Below, in pieces: positions 55,454-63,372 of a stretch of DNA of 64,000 nucleotides. The notes below the pieces were generated by a model. The model did no database searches. It saw only the letters and a list, made by a program, of their open reading frames with translations, and was not told where the DNA came from. The stretch covers positions 1 to 64,000 of the forward strand of contig NZ_SOCP01000007.1 in NCBI RefSeq assembly GCF_004364325.1, given 5' to 3'. Position 1 is the first letter of the stretch; each line of letters opens with the position of its first letter. Source of the DNA: Actinophytocola oryzae (lineage in GTDB: Bacteria > Actinomycetota > Actinomycetes > Mycobacteriales > Pseudonocardiaceae). A program made the translations under genes and the position numbers.

Positions 55454-56905
55454 TCAGTCCTGTCTGATGCCGGCGGTGTCAAGTCGCCAGCGCTGGATCT
55501 TCCCGGCCGCCGACCGGGGGATCCGGTCGACGAAGGTGAACTGTTTCGGGATCTTGTAGCCGGCCAGCCGCCGCCCGCAGTGCGCGGCGAGGTCCACCCG
55601 GTGGACGGTCGATGCCGGTCGCAGCACCACCCGCACCCCGATGACCGAGCCGAGCGTGTCGTGCGGCACCCCGAGCGCCACCACGTCGAGCACGTCGGGG
55701 TGGTCCAGCAGCGCCGCCTCCACCTCGTTCGGGTCGACCTTCTCGCCGCCGACGTTGATGAGGTCGTCGCCCCTGTTCTGCAGGAACAGGTAGCCCTTCT
55801 CGTCCAGCCGGCCGCGGTCGCCGACCGTGGCGAACCCGTCCGGTGTTGTGCGCACCACCTGGTCGCCGACGTACGCGGAGCGGCCGCCTGTCTGCGCGGT
55901 CCGCATGTAGACGGTGCCGACGGTGCCCGGCGGTACCGGCCTGCCCTCGCCGTCCACGACGCGCAGCTGGGTGAGGAAGCCCCGACCGACCGTTCCCGGC
56001 CTGGCCAACCATTCGTCGCCGCGTGACAGGGTCATGCCGATGCCCTCGGTCGCCCCGTACAGCTCGAACAGCCGTTCCGGGCCGAGCAGGTCGATCCAGC
56101 CGCGCTTGGTCTCCGGGTCACAGCGGGCGGCGGTGTGCAGCACCGCGCGCAGGCTCGCCATGCCCGACTGCTCCGGCCGGGCGAGCAGCAGTATCTCGCG
56201 CATGTGTGTCGGGGTCAGCTGCATCCACTCGACGGCGTACCGCGCCACCAGCTCGACCGTCCACTGTGGCGAGAAGAACGGCTGCAGGACGACGATGTTG
56301 CGGTCCAGCACCGAGTCGATGAGCGTGGTGAACGGCGCCGCGTGGAACAGCGGCCCGACGATCAGCTGCCGCTGCCCCGACCGCCAGCCCGTCTGTCTTA
56401 TCGGCAGGGACGGTGTTCTCGCCGCGTCGTAACGCAGCGGCCCCGGCCGCACGGCGATCTTGGGGACGCCGGTGCTCCCGCCGGTGGCCAACAGGTACGC
56501 CGCGGTCCGGTCGTCCGGGGATCCCGGCGGCAGGTCCACTCGCTCCGGCCTGCCATCCGGCGGGAGCAGGTGGATCCGCGCGAACCGCCTGCCGAGCTGG
56601 CGCAGCAGGATCGTCCGTTCGGCCGCCGGGGTCGCCGGGTTGAGTGGGAAGACCGGGACCTCGGCGGCAAGTGCCGAGACGATGCTCGTGGCCGCCCGCA
56701 GGGTATTGGCCGCCTCCACGACCACACAGGACGACCCGGGCAGCGCCCGCAGCACACTCGCCGTCTCCTCGACGAGACCGCCGAGTTCCCGCCACGACAG
56801 GGTCTGCTCGGTCAGCTCGGCGTCGAACCCGACCAGGGCGGTGCGTGCCGGCTCGTCGCGGGCGAGGTCGCAGATCCGCTGCTGGACCGACGGCAGCGAG
56901 GTCAT
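55454..56905 (-). CDS. AMP-dependent ligase / stand-alone adenylation enzyme 1
   Basis: 483 residues. Motifs: phosphate loop LLATGGSTGVPK near residues 140-152, YGATEG, GDRGRLDEKGYLFLQNRGDD and the A10 Lys in SAAGKIQR. The sequence is closer to acyl- or aryl-CoA/carrier ligases than to amino acid A domains (FHAAPFTTL, no FDxS motif). It probably loads an acid onto one of the carrier proteins. ATG overlaps the stop of the preceding gene by 4 nt. Confidence 0.88.
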   Translation of the reverse strand: MTSLPSVQQRICDLARDEPARTALVGFDAELTEQTLSWRELGGLVEETASVLRALPGSSCVVVEAANTLRAATSIVSALAAEVPVFPLNPATPAAERTILLRQLGRRFARIHLLPPDGRPERVDLPPGSPDDRTAAYLLATGGSTGVPKIAVRPGPLRYDAARTPSLPIRQTGWRSGQRQLIVGPLFHAAPFTTLIDSVLDRNIVVLQPFFSPQWTVELVARYAVEWMQLTPTHMREILLLARPEQSGMASLRAVLHTAARCDPETKRGWIDLLGPERLFELYGATEGIGMTLSRGDEWLARPGTVGRGFLTQLRVVDGEGRPVPPGTVGTVYMRTAQTGGRSAYVGDQVVRTTPDGFATVGDRGRLDEKGYLFLQNRGDDLINVGGEKVDPNEVEAALLDHPDVLDVVALGVPHDTLGSVIGVRVVLRPASTVHRVDLAAHCGRRLAGYKIPKQFTFVDRIPRSAAGKIQRWRLDTAGIRQD

Positions 56906-57417
56906 CGCAGGATGTCGGCCACGCGCCGGACGCTGGAGGCGCTCATGAACTCGAACACGTCGAGCGACCGGTCGAACTCGGACTCGATGGCGGCGATGAC
57001 ACCGAGCGCGGACAGCGAGTCGCCGCCCAGCTCGAGGAAGTCGTCGTTCGCGCCGACCGACCCCGCGTCCAACCGCATCTGCTCCGACCAGATCGTGACC
57101 AGCTTGCGTTCCACGTCGTCCCTGGGGCTCTCGAAGAGGACGCACCGGCCGTCGTCCACAGCGGACGCGAGCTGTGCGACGTCGACGGACCCGTCCTTCA
57201 TGGGGATGCTCTCCACGGTCAGCACACCCGTCAGCCCGCTGTCCTCACCCAGCTGCTGGCGCACGTAGTCGCGGAGCACCGGGCCGCCGAGGTAGTCGGT
57301 CAGCTCGACGGCGGCGATCGTGATGTCCTTCCCGTCGTGGCGCAGGGTGGCCGTCTCGGCCCGGCGCACACCGGGATGTGCCAGCAGCACCCGGGAAATC
57401 TCGGTTGGCGTCACCAC
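56902..57417 (-). CDS. Vestigial A-subdomain fused to a carrier protein
   Basis: 171 residues. The first about 85 look like the small C-terminal subdomain of an adenylation domain without the large one (EISRVLLAHPGVRRAETATL, VELTDYLGG). At the place of the A10 motif NGKVDR it has DGSVDV, so the catalytic Lys is Ser and it cannot adenylate. A PCP follows at about 100-171 with NDDFLELGGDSLSALGVI. Probably an acceptor for one of the two neighbouring AMP ligases, with the dead subdomain serving for docking (inference). Confidence 0.82.
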   Translation of the reverse strand: MVTPTEISRVLLAHPGVRRAETATLRHDGKDITIAAVELTDYLGGPVLRDYVRQQLGEDSGLTGVLTVESIPMKDGSVDVAQLASAVDDGRCVLFESPRDDVERKLVTIWSEQMRLDAGSVGANDDFLELGGDSLSALGVIAAIESEFDRSLDVFEFMSASSVRRVADILR

Positions 57418-58217
57418 GAGAACTCTCCTCTCAGCACGTCGGCGACGAGCTTGTTGGTTTCGGCGTCGCGCAGCAGTTCCGCGCGGTCCACGTCGAGCGA
57501 CACGGTCGTCGCGTCCGCGTGGTCGAGCTCATGGTCCTTCGAGGACACGAACAGCGGGGTCCCGGTGTGCGTGTCGAGCCTGCCCTGGTTCGCCAGCTGC
57601 AGGTAGGTCAGGTAGCTGGTGAACCCTCTGGTCAGTTCCTTCCTGAAGACGTCGCTCAGCCCGAGTCTCCCGGCCAGGGCCACCATCAGGGTGTCGTAGC
57701 GGCCGGCCAGCGCGGCGGCGACGCCCGGCAGGTCGTTGGGGTACTTGTCGAGCAGGTGCCCGGCGTACCGGTGGGCGCCGTCGCGTTCGGCCTCGGTCAG
57801 GTGTTCCTCGTAGGCGGTGACCGAGGTGACGAACTGGTCGTGCAACGCGGTGGCGCCTGCCGGCACGACGGCGTCGAAGAGCACGACCCTGGGTGGGGGG
57901 CACCCGGCCGCGCAGATCGCGTCCGCGACACAGGTCGCCAGGGACGCGCCGCCGCAGAAGCCCAGCACCGCGCTCACCGGCCGGCCGATGCCCAGCACCT
58001 GGCCGACCCACCGCTCGATCCTGGTGTCGAGCAGGTCGGGCTCCGCGCCGGGGTCCGGCGGTCTGATGTGGAGGAAGCAGGCATCCACCGGGGTCCCCGA
58101 GGCCAGCTCGGCGAAGCCCGCCGTGGCCCGCCCGCCCGCGAAGTCGAGGCACAGGACCAGGTCAGCTCCCCGGTCGCAGAGCAGCTGCCAGTCCGTCGGC
58201 TCTGTCAACGGTTCCAC
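57411..58217 (-). CDS. Alpha/beta hydrolase (thioesterase-like) with GFCGG elbow
   Basis: 268 residues. I see a hydrolase-like elbow VLGFCGGASLATCVADA with Cys where Ser is usual, a following strand VVLFDAVVPAG, and a late His in SSKDHELDHAD. This suggests a type II thioesterase or acyltransferase of the alpha/beta fold. AGGAGG sits 9 nt before the GTG start at 58217, which lies inside the end of the upstream ligase gene (56 nt overlap). Remote similarity only; the family is not certain. Confidence 0.65.
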   Translation of the reverse strand: MEPLTEPTDWQLLCDRGADLVLCLDFAGGRATAGFAELASGTPVDACFLHIRPPDPGAEPDLLDTRIERWVGQVLGIGRPVSAVLGFCGGASLATCVADAICAAGCPPPRVVLFDAVVPAGATALHDQFVTSVTAYEEHLTEAERDGAHRYAGHLLDKYPNDLPGVAAALAGRYDTLMVALAGRLGLSDVFRKELTRGFTSYLTYLQLANQGRLDTHTGTPLFVSSKDHELDHADATTVSLDVDRAELLRDAETNKLVADVLRGEFSW

Positions 58218-59625
58218 CGCCCGACCTCCTGTCCGCGAGTGCCTGGTAGTCGACCTTGCCGCCCGGGGTCTGGGAAATGCGGTCGACGGGCTGGAAGACC
58301 ACGTGCCTGCCCGGTACTCCCAGCGACGCGGCGAGCTTGGCGCACTGGGCGTGGTGAACCGCCGGGTCGCCGGCACCGACCAGGCGGACGACGTCGTCCT
58401 CGTCGCTCACGACCGCGGTGGGGTGCCCCGGCTGTTCCACCAGGTGCTCCAGGTCGTCGAGGCTCACACGCACCCCGAGGATCTTCACGATGCGTTTGGT
58501 GCGGCCGGTCAGGTACAGGTATCCGTCGCGCAGGTAGCCGAGATCCCCGGTGTCGAGGACGTCCACCTCGTTGCCCCGGGCCAGGTCCGCGCGACCGGCG
58601 GCGTAGCCGAGCATGACGCCGGGACCGCGGTAGTGGACCGCACCCTCGCCGGGTATTCCCCCGTGCCGGGGCGGTGTCGGCTCGATCGTGATCGTGCCAC
58701 CCGGTACGGCCCTCCCGACCGAGCCCGGACGCGCGGGCAGGTCGGCCGGATCGAGGCAGGCGATCCGGGAGGTCGCCTCGGTCTGGCCGTACATGACGAA
58801 GAACCGGCCGTGCCGCTGCGCCATCGTCTGCCCGAGTCGGCGTGCCGCCTCCTCGCCCAGGCGCGCACCCGACTGGGTCATGGTGCGGATCCTGGTGCGG
58901 CCCAACAACGTCGTGTGCGCGGGACCGAACGCCGCGTACGTCGTCGGGACCGCGGCGAACGAGGTGGCCCCGGCGCGGGTCAGCTCGTCCCACATCGCCA
59001 GCGACAGCGGCGACCTGTTGCCGAGCATGATGCACGCGCCGGCGAGCAGGTGGCTGTTCAGCACGGACAAGCCGTAGGCGTGGGTGATCGGCAGCGTGGT
59101 CGGCGCGCACTCCGCCGAGGTGATCCCCAGGGCCTGGACGATCGCGGCGCTGTTGGCGGCCACACCCGCGTAGGACAGCCGTACCGCCTTCGGGCTGCCG
59201 GTGGATCCCGAGGTGGCGACGACGACACCGGTGTCCGGGTGGATCTCGCCGGCCGACGTGGCCGCCTGCCTGCGAAAGACCCGCGCCCCGGTGGTTTCGG
59301 TCGGCAGGTAACCGAGTTCGGGCAGACCGTCCTCCGCGCCAGGGGCAGGCACGACGAACTCCGGCTGGTAGGCCGCGAGGATCTCCGGGGTGGCGGGCAG
59401 GAACGCCACGGTGTGACCGAGTCGCAGGCCTGCCAGGTAGGCCAGCAGTGTGGGCAGCTCCCGATCTCCCGCGCACAGCACGAGCGCCTTGCCGTCGTGC
59501 CGGAGCAACCGTTCGGCCCCGCCGACGAGACCGGCGAGGTCGTGGTAGGTCAGCGTCTCCCGCCCGGCGACGGAGACGGCGGGCGACGACGGCACCGCAC
59601 GATCGTGAGTCACCAGGTCGAGCAT
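58162..59625 (-). CDS. AMP-dependent ligase / stand-alone adenylation enzyme 2
   Basis: 487 residues. Phosphate loop VVVATSGSTGSPKAV near residue 140, ITHAYGLSVLNSHLLAGA, YGQTEATSRI, DTGDLGYLRDGYLYLTGRTK and A10 Lys in TPGGKVDYQAL. It is of the acyl-CoA synthetase/acyl-carrier ligase type. ATG at 59625 follows GGAGG by 8 nt. With 55454-56905 it gives the pathway two separate acid-activating enzymes. Substrates unknown. Confidence 0.88.
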   Translation of the reverse strand: MLDLVTHDRAVPSSPAVSVAGRETLTYHDLAGLVGGAERLLRHDGKALVLCAGDRELPTLLAYLAGLRLGHTVAFLPATPEILAAYQPEFVVPAPGAEDGLPELGYLPTETTGARVFRRQAATSAGEIHPDTGVVVATSGSTGSPKAVRLSYAGVAANSAAIVQALGITSAECAPTTLPITHAYGLSVLNSHLLAGACIMLGNRSPLSLAMWDELTRAGATSFAAVPTTYAAFGPAHTTLLGRTRIRTMTQSGARLGEEAARRLGQTMAQRHGRFFVMYGQTEATSRIACLDPADLPARPGSVGRAVPGGTITIEPTPPRHGGIPGEGAVHYRGPGVMLGYAAGRADLARGNEVDVLDTGDLGYLRDGYLYLTGRTKRIVKILGVRVSLDDLEHLVEQPGHPTAVVSDEDDVVRLVGAGDPAVHHAQCAKLAASLGVPGRHVVFQPVDRISQTPGGKVDYQALADRRSGGGTVDRADGLAAALRPGS

Positions 59626-59677
59626 CGCCACCACCTCCGTTTGCCGTCGACATCAGGAAAACCTCCGCGGCTATCCA

Positions 59678-60631
59678 TCACGTATCCAAACGCGGTAGTC
59701 CAAAGTGGTCACGGAGGTAGTCGCTGACCTGTCGGCGGGCCAGGCGCCCGCCGTCGAGAACACCCGCCATGGCGAAGAAGCCGTGCACCATCCCGGGATA
59801 CCGCGTCGCGACGACCGGGACGCCTGCCGCACGGAGTCGTGTCGCGTACTGCTCGCCCTCGTCCCGCAGCGGGTCGTACTCGGCGGTGATCACCAGCGCC
59901 GGGGGCAGCGCACCGAGGTCCTCGGCGAGCAGCGGGGAGACCAGTGGATCGAGGCCGTCCTCCGGCGTCGCCAGGTAGTGGCCCCAGTACCAGGCGACCG
60001 ACCGCCGGTTGAACAACGCGTCGTCGTCGTTGTCCCGCATGGACTCCGTGCCCCCGCGGTAGTCGGTGTTCGGGTAGACCAGCACCTGCGCCACGAGGTC
60101 CGGTCCACCCCGGACCCGGGCGAGCAACGCGACGACGGCGGCGAGGTTCCCCCCGGCACTGTCCCCGGCGACGGCGAGGCGGCGGGGGTCGGCGCCGAAC
60201 TCGTCCGCGTGGTCGGCGATCCACGACGTGGCCGCGTAGCAGTCGTGCACCGCGGCCGGGAAGCGGTGTTCCGGCGCCAGCCGGTAGCCGACGGTGATCA
60301 CCTGGGCGGGCACCGAGTTGGCCAGGTGTCTGCAGATCTCGTCGGAGGTGTCGATGCTCCCGAGGGTCCAGCCGCCGCCGAAGAAGTAGACCAGCGTCGG
60401 CAGCGGCGCGGCGTTGGCGGTCGGGCGGTAGACCCGCACCGGCACGTCGCCCTGCGGTCCGGGAACACAGCGGTCGGTCACCTCGTGCACGGGTTCGCCC
60501 GCACCCGCCGCGTCCCGGATCGCGGCGAGGTCCGCCGCCCTGGCCTCGGCGATCGGCAACGTGTACAGCGGGGGTGCACCCGCCGCGACCACCCGCTCCC
60601 GCATGGCCGTCACCTGGGGGTCAAACGGCAT
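59678..60631 (-). CDS. HSL-family alpha/beta hydrolase (acetyl hydrolase/esterase)
   Basis: 317 residues. Hormone-sensitive-lipase group: oxyanion motif FFGGGW (HGGG variant with Phe for His), YRLAPEHRFPAAVHDCY, nucleophile GDSAGGNLAAVVAL, Asp in EYDPLRDEG and His in MVHGFF. Cytoplasmic, no signal. It overlaps the E1 beta gene by 11 nt. It may deacylate an intermediate or the product. Confidence 0.92.
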   Translation of the reverse strand: MPFDPQVTAMRERVVAAGAPPLYTLPIAEARAADLAAIRDAAGAGEPVHEVTDRCVPGPQGDVPVRVYRPTANAAPLPTLVYFFGGGWTLGSIDTSDEICRHLANSVPAQVITVGYRLAPEHRFPAAVHDCYAATSWIADHADEFGADPRRLAVAGDSAGGNLAAVVALLARVRGGPDLVAQVLVYPNTDYRGGTESMRDNDDDALFNRRSVAWYWGHYLATPEDGLDPLVSPLLAEDLGALPPALVITAEYDPLRDEGEQYATRLRAAGVPVVATRYPGMVHGFFAMAGVLDGGRLARRQVSDYLRDHFGLPRLDT

Positions 60632-61607
60632 GTGCGCCTCCGTCGTTCAGCACCCGCTGGATCGCGCTCACCAGCTGCGCACGGCTCGGCTGGACGGCAC
60701 GGTCCAGCTCGGCCGCGTAGGGCAGCACCGCACCGTCCGGTCTGGTCACACGCGCGGGCGCGGTGGGTAGGCCGAACCACTCGGCCGCCGTGGCGAGGAT
60801 CTCCGCGCCGATCCCGCACGACCGGTTGGAGTCGTCGATCACCACCAGGCGCCCGGTCTTGGCCACCGACACCGCGAGCCCGTCCCAGTCGAACGGGTAC
60901 AGCGTGCGCGGGTCGAACACCTCCACCGACACCTCCCCGGCCAGCTCGTCGGCGACGGCGAGCGCGTCCCACACCAGGTGCCCGATCGCCACGACCGTGA
61001 CGTCGTGGCCCTCCCGGCACACCCGCCCGACCCCCAGCGGAACCCTTGCCAGCTCGGCGAAGTCCACGTTCTCGCGCACCGCGAGCGCACCGGCGGGCGC
61101 GAACACCACGACCGGGTCGTCGTCGCGGATGGCCGTGCACAGCAGCCCGTAGGCGTCGGCGGGGGAGGAGGGCACCGCGGTCTTCACCCCCACGTGCGCG
61201 AACAGACTGTACGGGTGGTCGGAGTGCTGGCCCGCCCAGCCGAGACGCGAACCGGAGCCGGGCACCAGGTAGGTCACGGGCACCCGCGCCTGGCCGCCGG
61301 TCATCAGCGAGAACTTGTGCGCCTGGTTGACGATCTGCTCGAACACCAGGAACAGCAGCGAGGGGATCTGGAACTCGATCACGGGCCGCAGCCCGGCGAG
61401 TGCGGCACCGGTGGCGAAGCTGGTGAACGCCTGCTCGGACAGCGGGGTGTCCAGCACCCGGCGGTTCCCGAACCTCCCGGCGAGTCCCGAGGTCACGGTC
61501 GAGACCGCGACCCGGACGTCCTCGCCGAGCACGAACACGTCAGGATCGCGGGCCAGCTCGCCGGCGAGCGCGCGGTTGAGCGCCTTGCGGTAGGACAGCC
61601 ACGGCAT
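60621..61607 (-). CDS. 2-oxoacid dehydrogenase E1 beta subunit (transketolase-like)
   Basis: 328 residues, normal E1 beta length. VFVLGEDVRVAVSTVTSGLA at the start with the conserved Glu, TPLSEQAFTSFATGAALAGLRPVIEF, then QHSDHPYSLFAHVGVKTAVPS, and a C-terminal transketolase domain (EVFDPRTLYPFDWD). With the alpha subunit it decarboxylates a 2-oxoacid on thiamine diphosphate. No E2 or E3 gene is in the cluster, so the acyl or hydroxyalkyl group may pass to a carrier protein or other acceptor. Confidence 0.92.
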   Translation of the reverse strand: MPWLSYRKALNRALAGELARDPDVFVLGEDVRVAVSTVTSGLAGRFGNRRVLDTPLSEQAFTSFATGAALAGLRPVIEFQIPSLLFLVFEQIVNQAHKFSLMTGGQARVPVTYLVPGSGSRLGWAGQHSDHPYSLFAHVGVKTAVPSSPADAYGLLCTAIRDDDPVVVFAPAGALAVRENVDFAELARVPLGVGRVCREGHDVTVVAIGHLVWDALAVADELAGEVSVEVFDPRTLYPFDWDGLAVSVAKTGRLVVIDDSNRSCGIGAEILATAAEWFGLPTAPARVTRPDGAVLPYAAELDRAVQPSRAQLVSAIQRVLNDGGAHAV

Positions 61608-61609
61608 CC

Positions 61610-62587
61610 TCAGCCACCCCCCGGCCTGCCGCGCATCCCGGTGGCGTACAGGTGGTCCAGCGCGCCGGCCGGGTCGGGACGCGGACTCCCGATGGCGAAC
61701 TCGACGGCACTGCCGAGCAGTGCCTCGATCTCGTCGTCGATCGCCATCCTGTCCAGTTCGGACAGTCGGGCGCCCTGGATCGCCACCGGGTCCCTCGTCC
61801 TGGCCGTCGCCACCTCGGCCTCGTCGCGGTAGCGGACCCCGGAGCCGTGCTCCCAGGTGTGGTGGGCGTCGAACCGGTACGTGCGGTACTCGATCAGGCT
61901 CGGCCTGCCCTCGGCACGGGCACGTCGCACCGCGGCGTCCGCCGCGTCGAGCACCACCTGCGGGTCCGCCCCGTCGACCGTGACGGCAGGCATCCCGAAC
62001 GCCTCGGCCCGGCCGGTGATCGTGCCCGCCACCGCGTCCTCGACCGTCAGCGACGTCGCGTAGCCGTTGTTCTCGCACACGAACAACACGGGAACCCGCC
62101 ACAGCGCGGCCAGGTTCATCGCCTCCAACAGGACGCCCTGGTTGACCGCGCCGTCGCCGAAGAAGCTGACCCCCACCGGGCCGCCCTGCGCCTCCGCCGC
62201 CTGACGCCGGGCCGCCCACACCGCGCCGACGGTGATCGCCCCGTTCGCGCCGACGATCGCGTTCGCCCCGAAGATCCCCAGTGAGAAGTCCGCCGCGTGC
62301 ATGGAGCCGCCCCGGCCCTTGTTCAGCCCGGTGGACCGGCCTGCCAGCTCGGCCAGCATCCTGGCCGGGTCGGCGTTGCGGGCCAGGACGTGCCCGTGCC
62401 CCCGGTGGGTGCTGGTGATGATGTCGCCGTCCCGCAACGCGGCGCACACCCCGGCCGCGACGGCCTCCTGCCCGATGTACGGATGGATACCGCCGATGAT
62501 CACGCCACTGTGGACAAGCTCGATCGCCCTCTCCTCGAACCGTCGGATCAGGCGCACTGTCCGGTAGAGATCGCAGGGGGTGCTCAT
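61610..62587 (-). CDS. 2-oxoacid dehydrogenase E1 alpha subunit
   Basis: 325 residues. The thiamine diphosphate motif runs from FFGDGAVNQGVLLEAMNLAA to CENNGYA. HPYIGQEAVAAGVCAALRDGD, THRGHGHVLARN and GRGGSMH are further E1 alpha hallmarks, close to acetoin/pyruvate-type enzymes. Ends 2 nt before the beta subunit start and begins in an ATGA overlap with the DUF3050 gene. Together they form the alpha2beta2 decarboxylase component. Confidence 0.93.
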   Translation of the reverse strand: MSTPCDLYRTVRLIRRFEERAIELVHSGVIIGGIHPYIGQEAVAAGVCAALRDGDIITSTHRGHGHVLARNADPARMLAELAGRSTGLNKGRGGSMHAADFSLGIFGANAIVGANGAITVGAVWAARRQAAEAQGGPVGVSFFGDGAVNQGVLLEAMNLAALWRVPVLFVCENNGYATSLTVEDAVAGTITGRAEAFGMPAVTVDGADPQVVLDAADAAVRRARAEGRPSLIEYRTYRFDAHHTWEHGSGVRYRDEAEVATARTRDPVAIQGARLSELDRMAIDDEIEALLGSAVEFAIGSPRPDPAGALDHLYATGMRGRPGGG

Positions 62588-63372
62588 GCGGTCTTGATCG
62601 CCTCCAGGATGCCGTCCCACAGCCTGGCCCTGGCGGTCAACGCCGTGTTGACCGTGTCCGCGCACTCCCGCCACTTCTCGTCGTCCTCACCGCACAGGTC
62701 GGCCAGCATCTGCATGGCCATCGGCGTGTGCTGCTCGCCGTCCACCTCGATGTGCCGCTCGAGGTAGTCCACGAAGGTCCCGAGCCGCCCGTCGCGTTCG
62801 TTGACCGCGACCACCTGGGTGAACATGTCCGGGATCAGGTCCTCCCTGCCGAACGCGAACGCCGCGGCCTGGCAGTGGACCGGCATCGTCTCGATGATCT
62901 CCCAGGTGGTGGCGGCGAACTCGACGGACGGCTTCGGCACGCCCGCCCGGTCCAGCGCCTCGCGCACCCGCGTCCCGTCACGCAGCAGACGCAGCAGCCC
63001 GTCGACGGCGGCGGTGCTCGCGCCCGCCTCGCGCATACCGTCGACGTAGAGTTCGAAGTGGCTGACGAAGCCCTCGCCCAGCTCGTCGGACTCCTCGACC
63101 ATCACGATGTCGTTGATCAGGCGGCGGCTGCCCGCCGGCCCGGTGGGCACCCAGGGCACCTCGACGCAGGTCAGGTTGCGCTGCAACGACTTCAGCAGCG
63201 ACATGAAGTCCCACACGGCGAACACGTGGTGTGCCATGAACGTGACGATCGCCTCGTGGTGGTCGAGGTTCGCGTAGAGCGGGTGGGCGACGACGCGGTC
63301 ACGCGCGACACCGACGGCCTCCTCCAGCCGGCTGATTCCCGGGTGGGTCTTTCCCCAGTCATATCTGGACAT
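62584..63372 (-). CDS. DUF3050 haem-oxygenase-like (diiron-type) oxidase candidate
   Basis: 262 residues, all-helical. The stretch YLERHIEVDGEQHTPMAM gives His207, Asp211 and His215 in the spacing used by haem-oxygenase-like diiron oxidases; earlier helices carry further candidate ligands (HHEAIVTFMAHH, EESDELGEGFVSHFE). Matches my memory of DUF3050. Related enzymes in natural product pathways do N-oxygenation, C-C cleavage or desaturation; which applies is unknown. ATG at 63372, overlapping the PhyH gene by 14 nt. Confidence 0.8.
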   Translation of the reverse strand: MSRYDWGKTHPGISRLEEAVGVARDRVVAHPLYANLDHHEAIVTFMAHHVFAVWDFMSLLKSLQRNLTCVEVPWVPTGPAGSRRLINDIVMVEESDELGEGFVSHFELYVDGMREAGASTAAVDGLLRLLRDGTRVREALDRAGVPKPSVEFAATTWEIIETMPVHCQAAAFAFGREDLIPDMFTQVVAVNERDGRLGTFVDYLERHIEVDGEQHTPMAMQMLADLCGEDDEKWRECADTVNTALTARARLWDGILEAIKTA

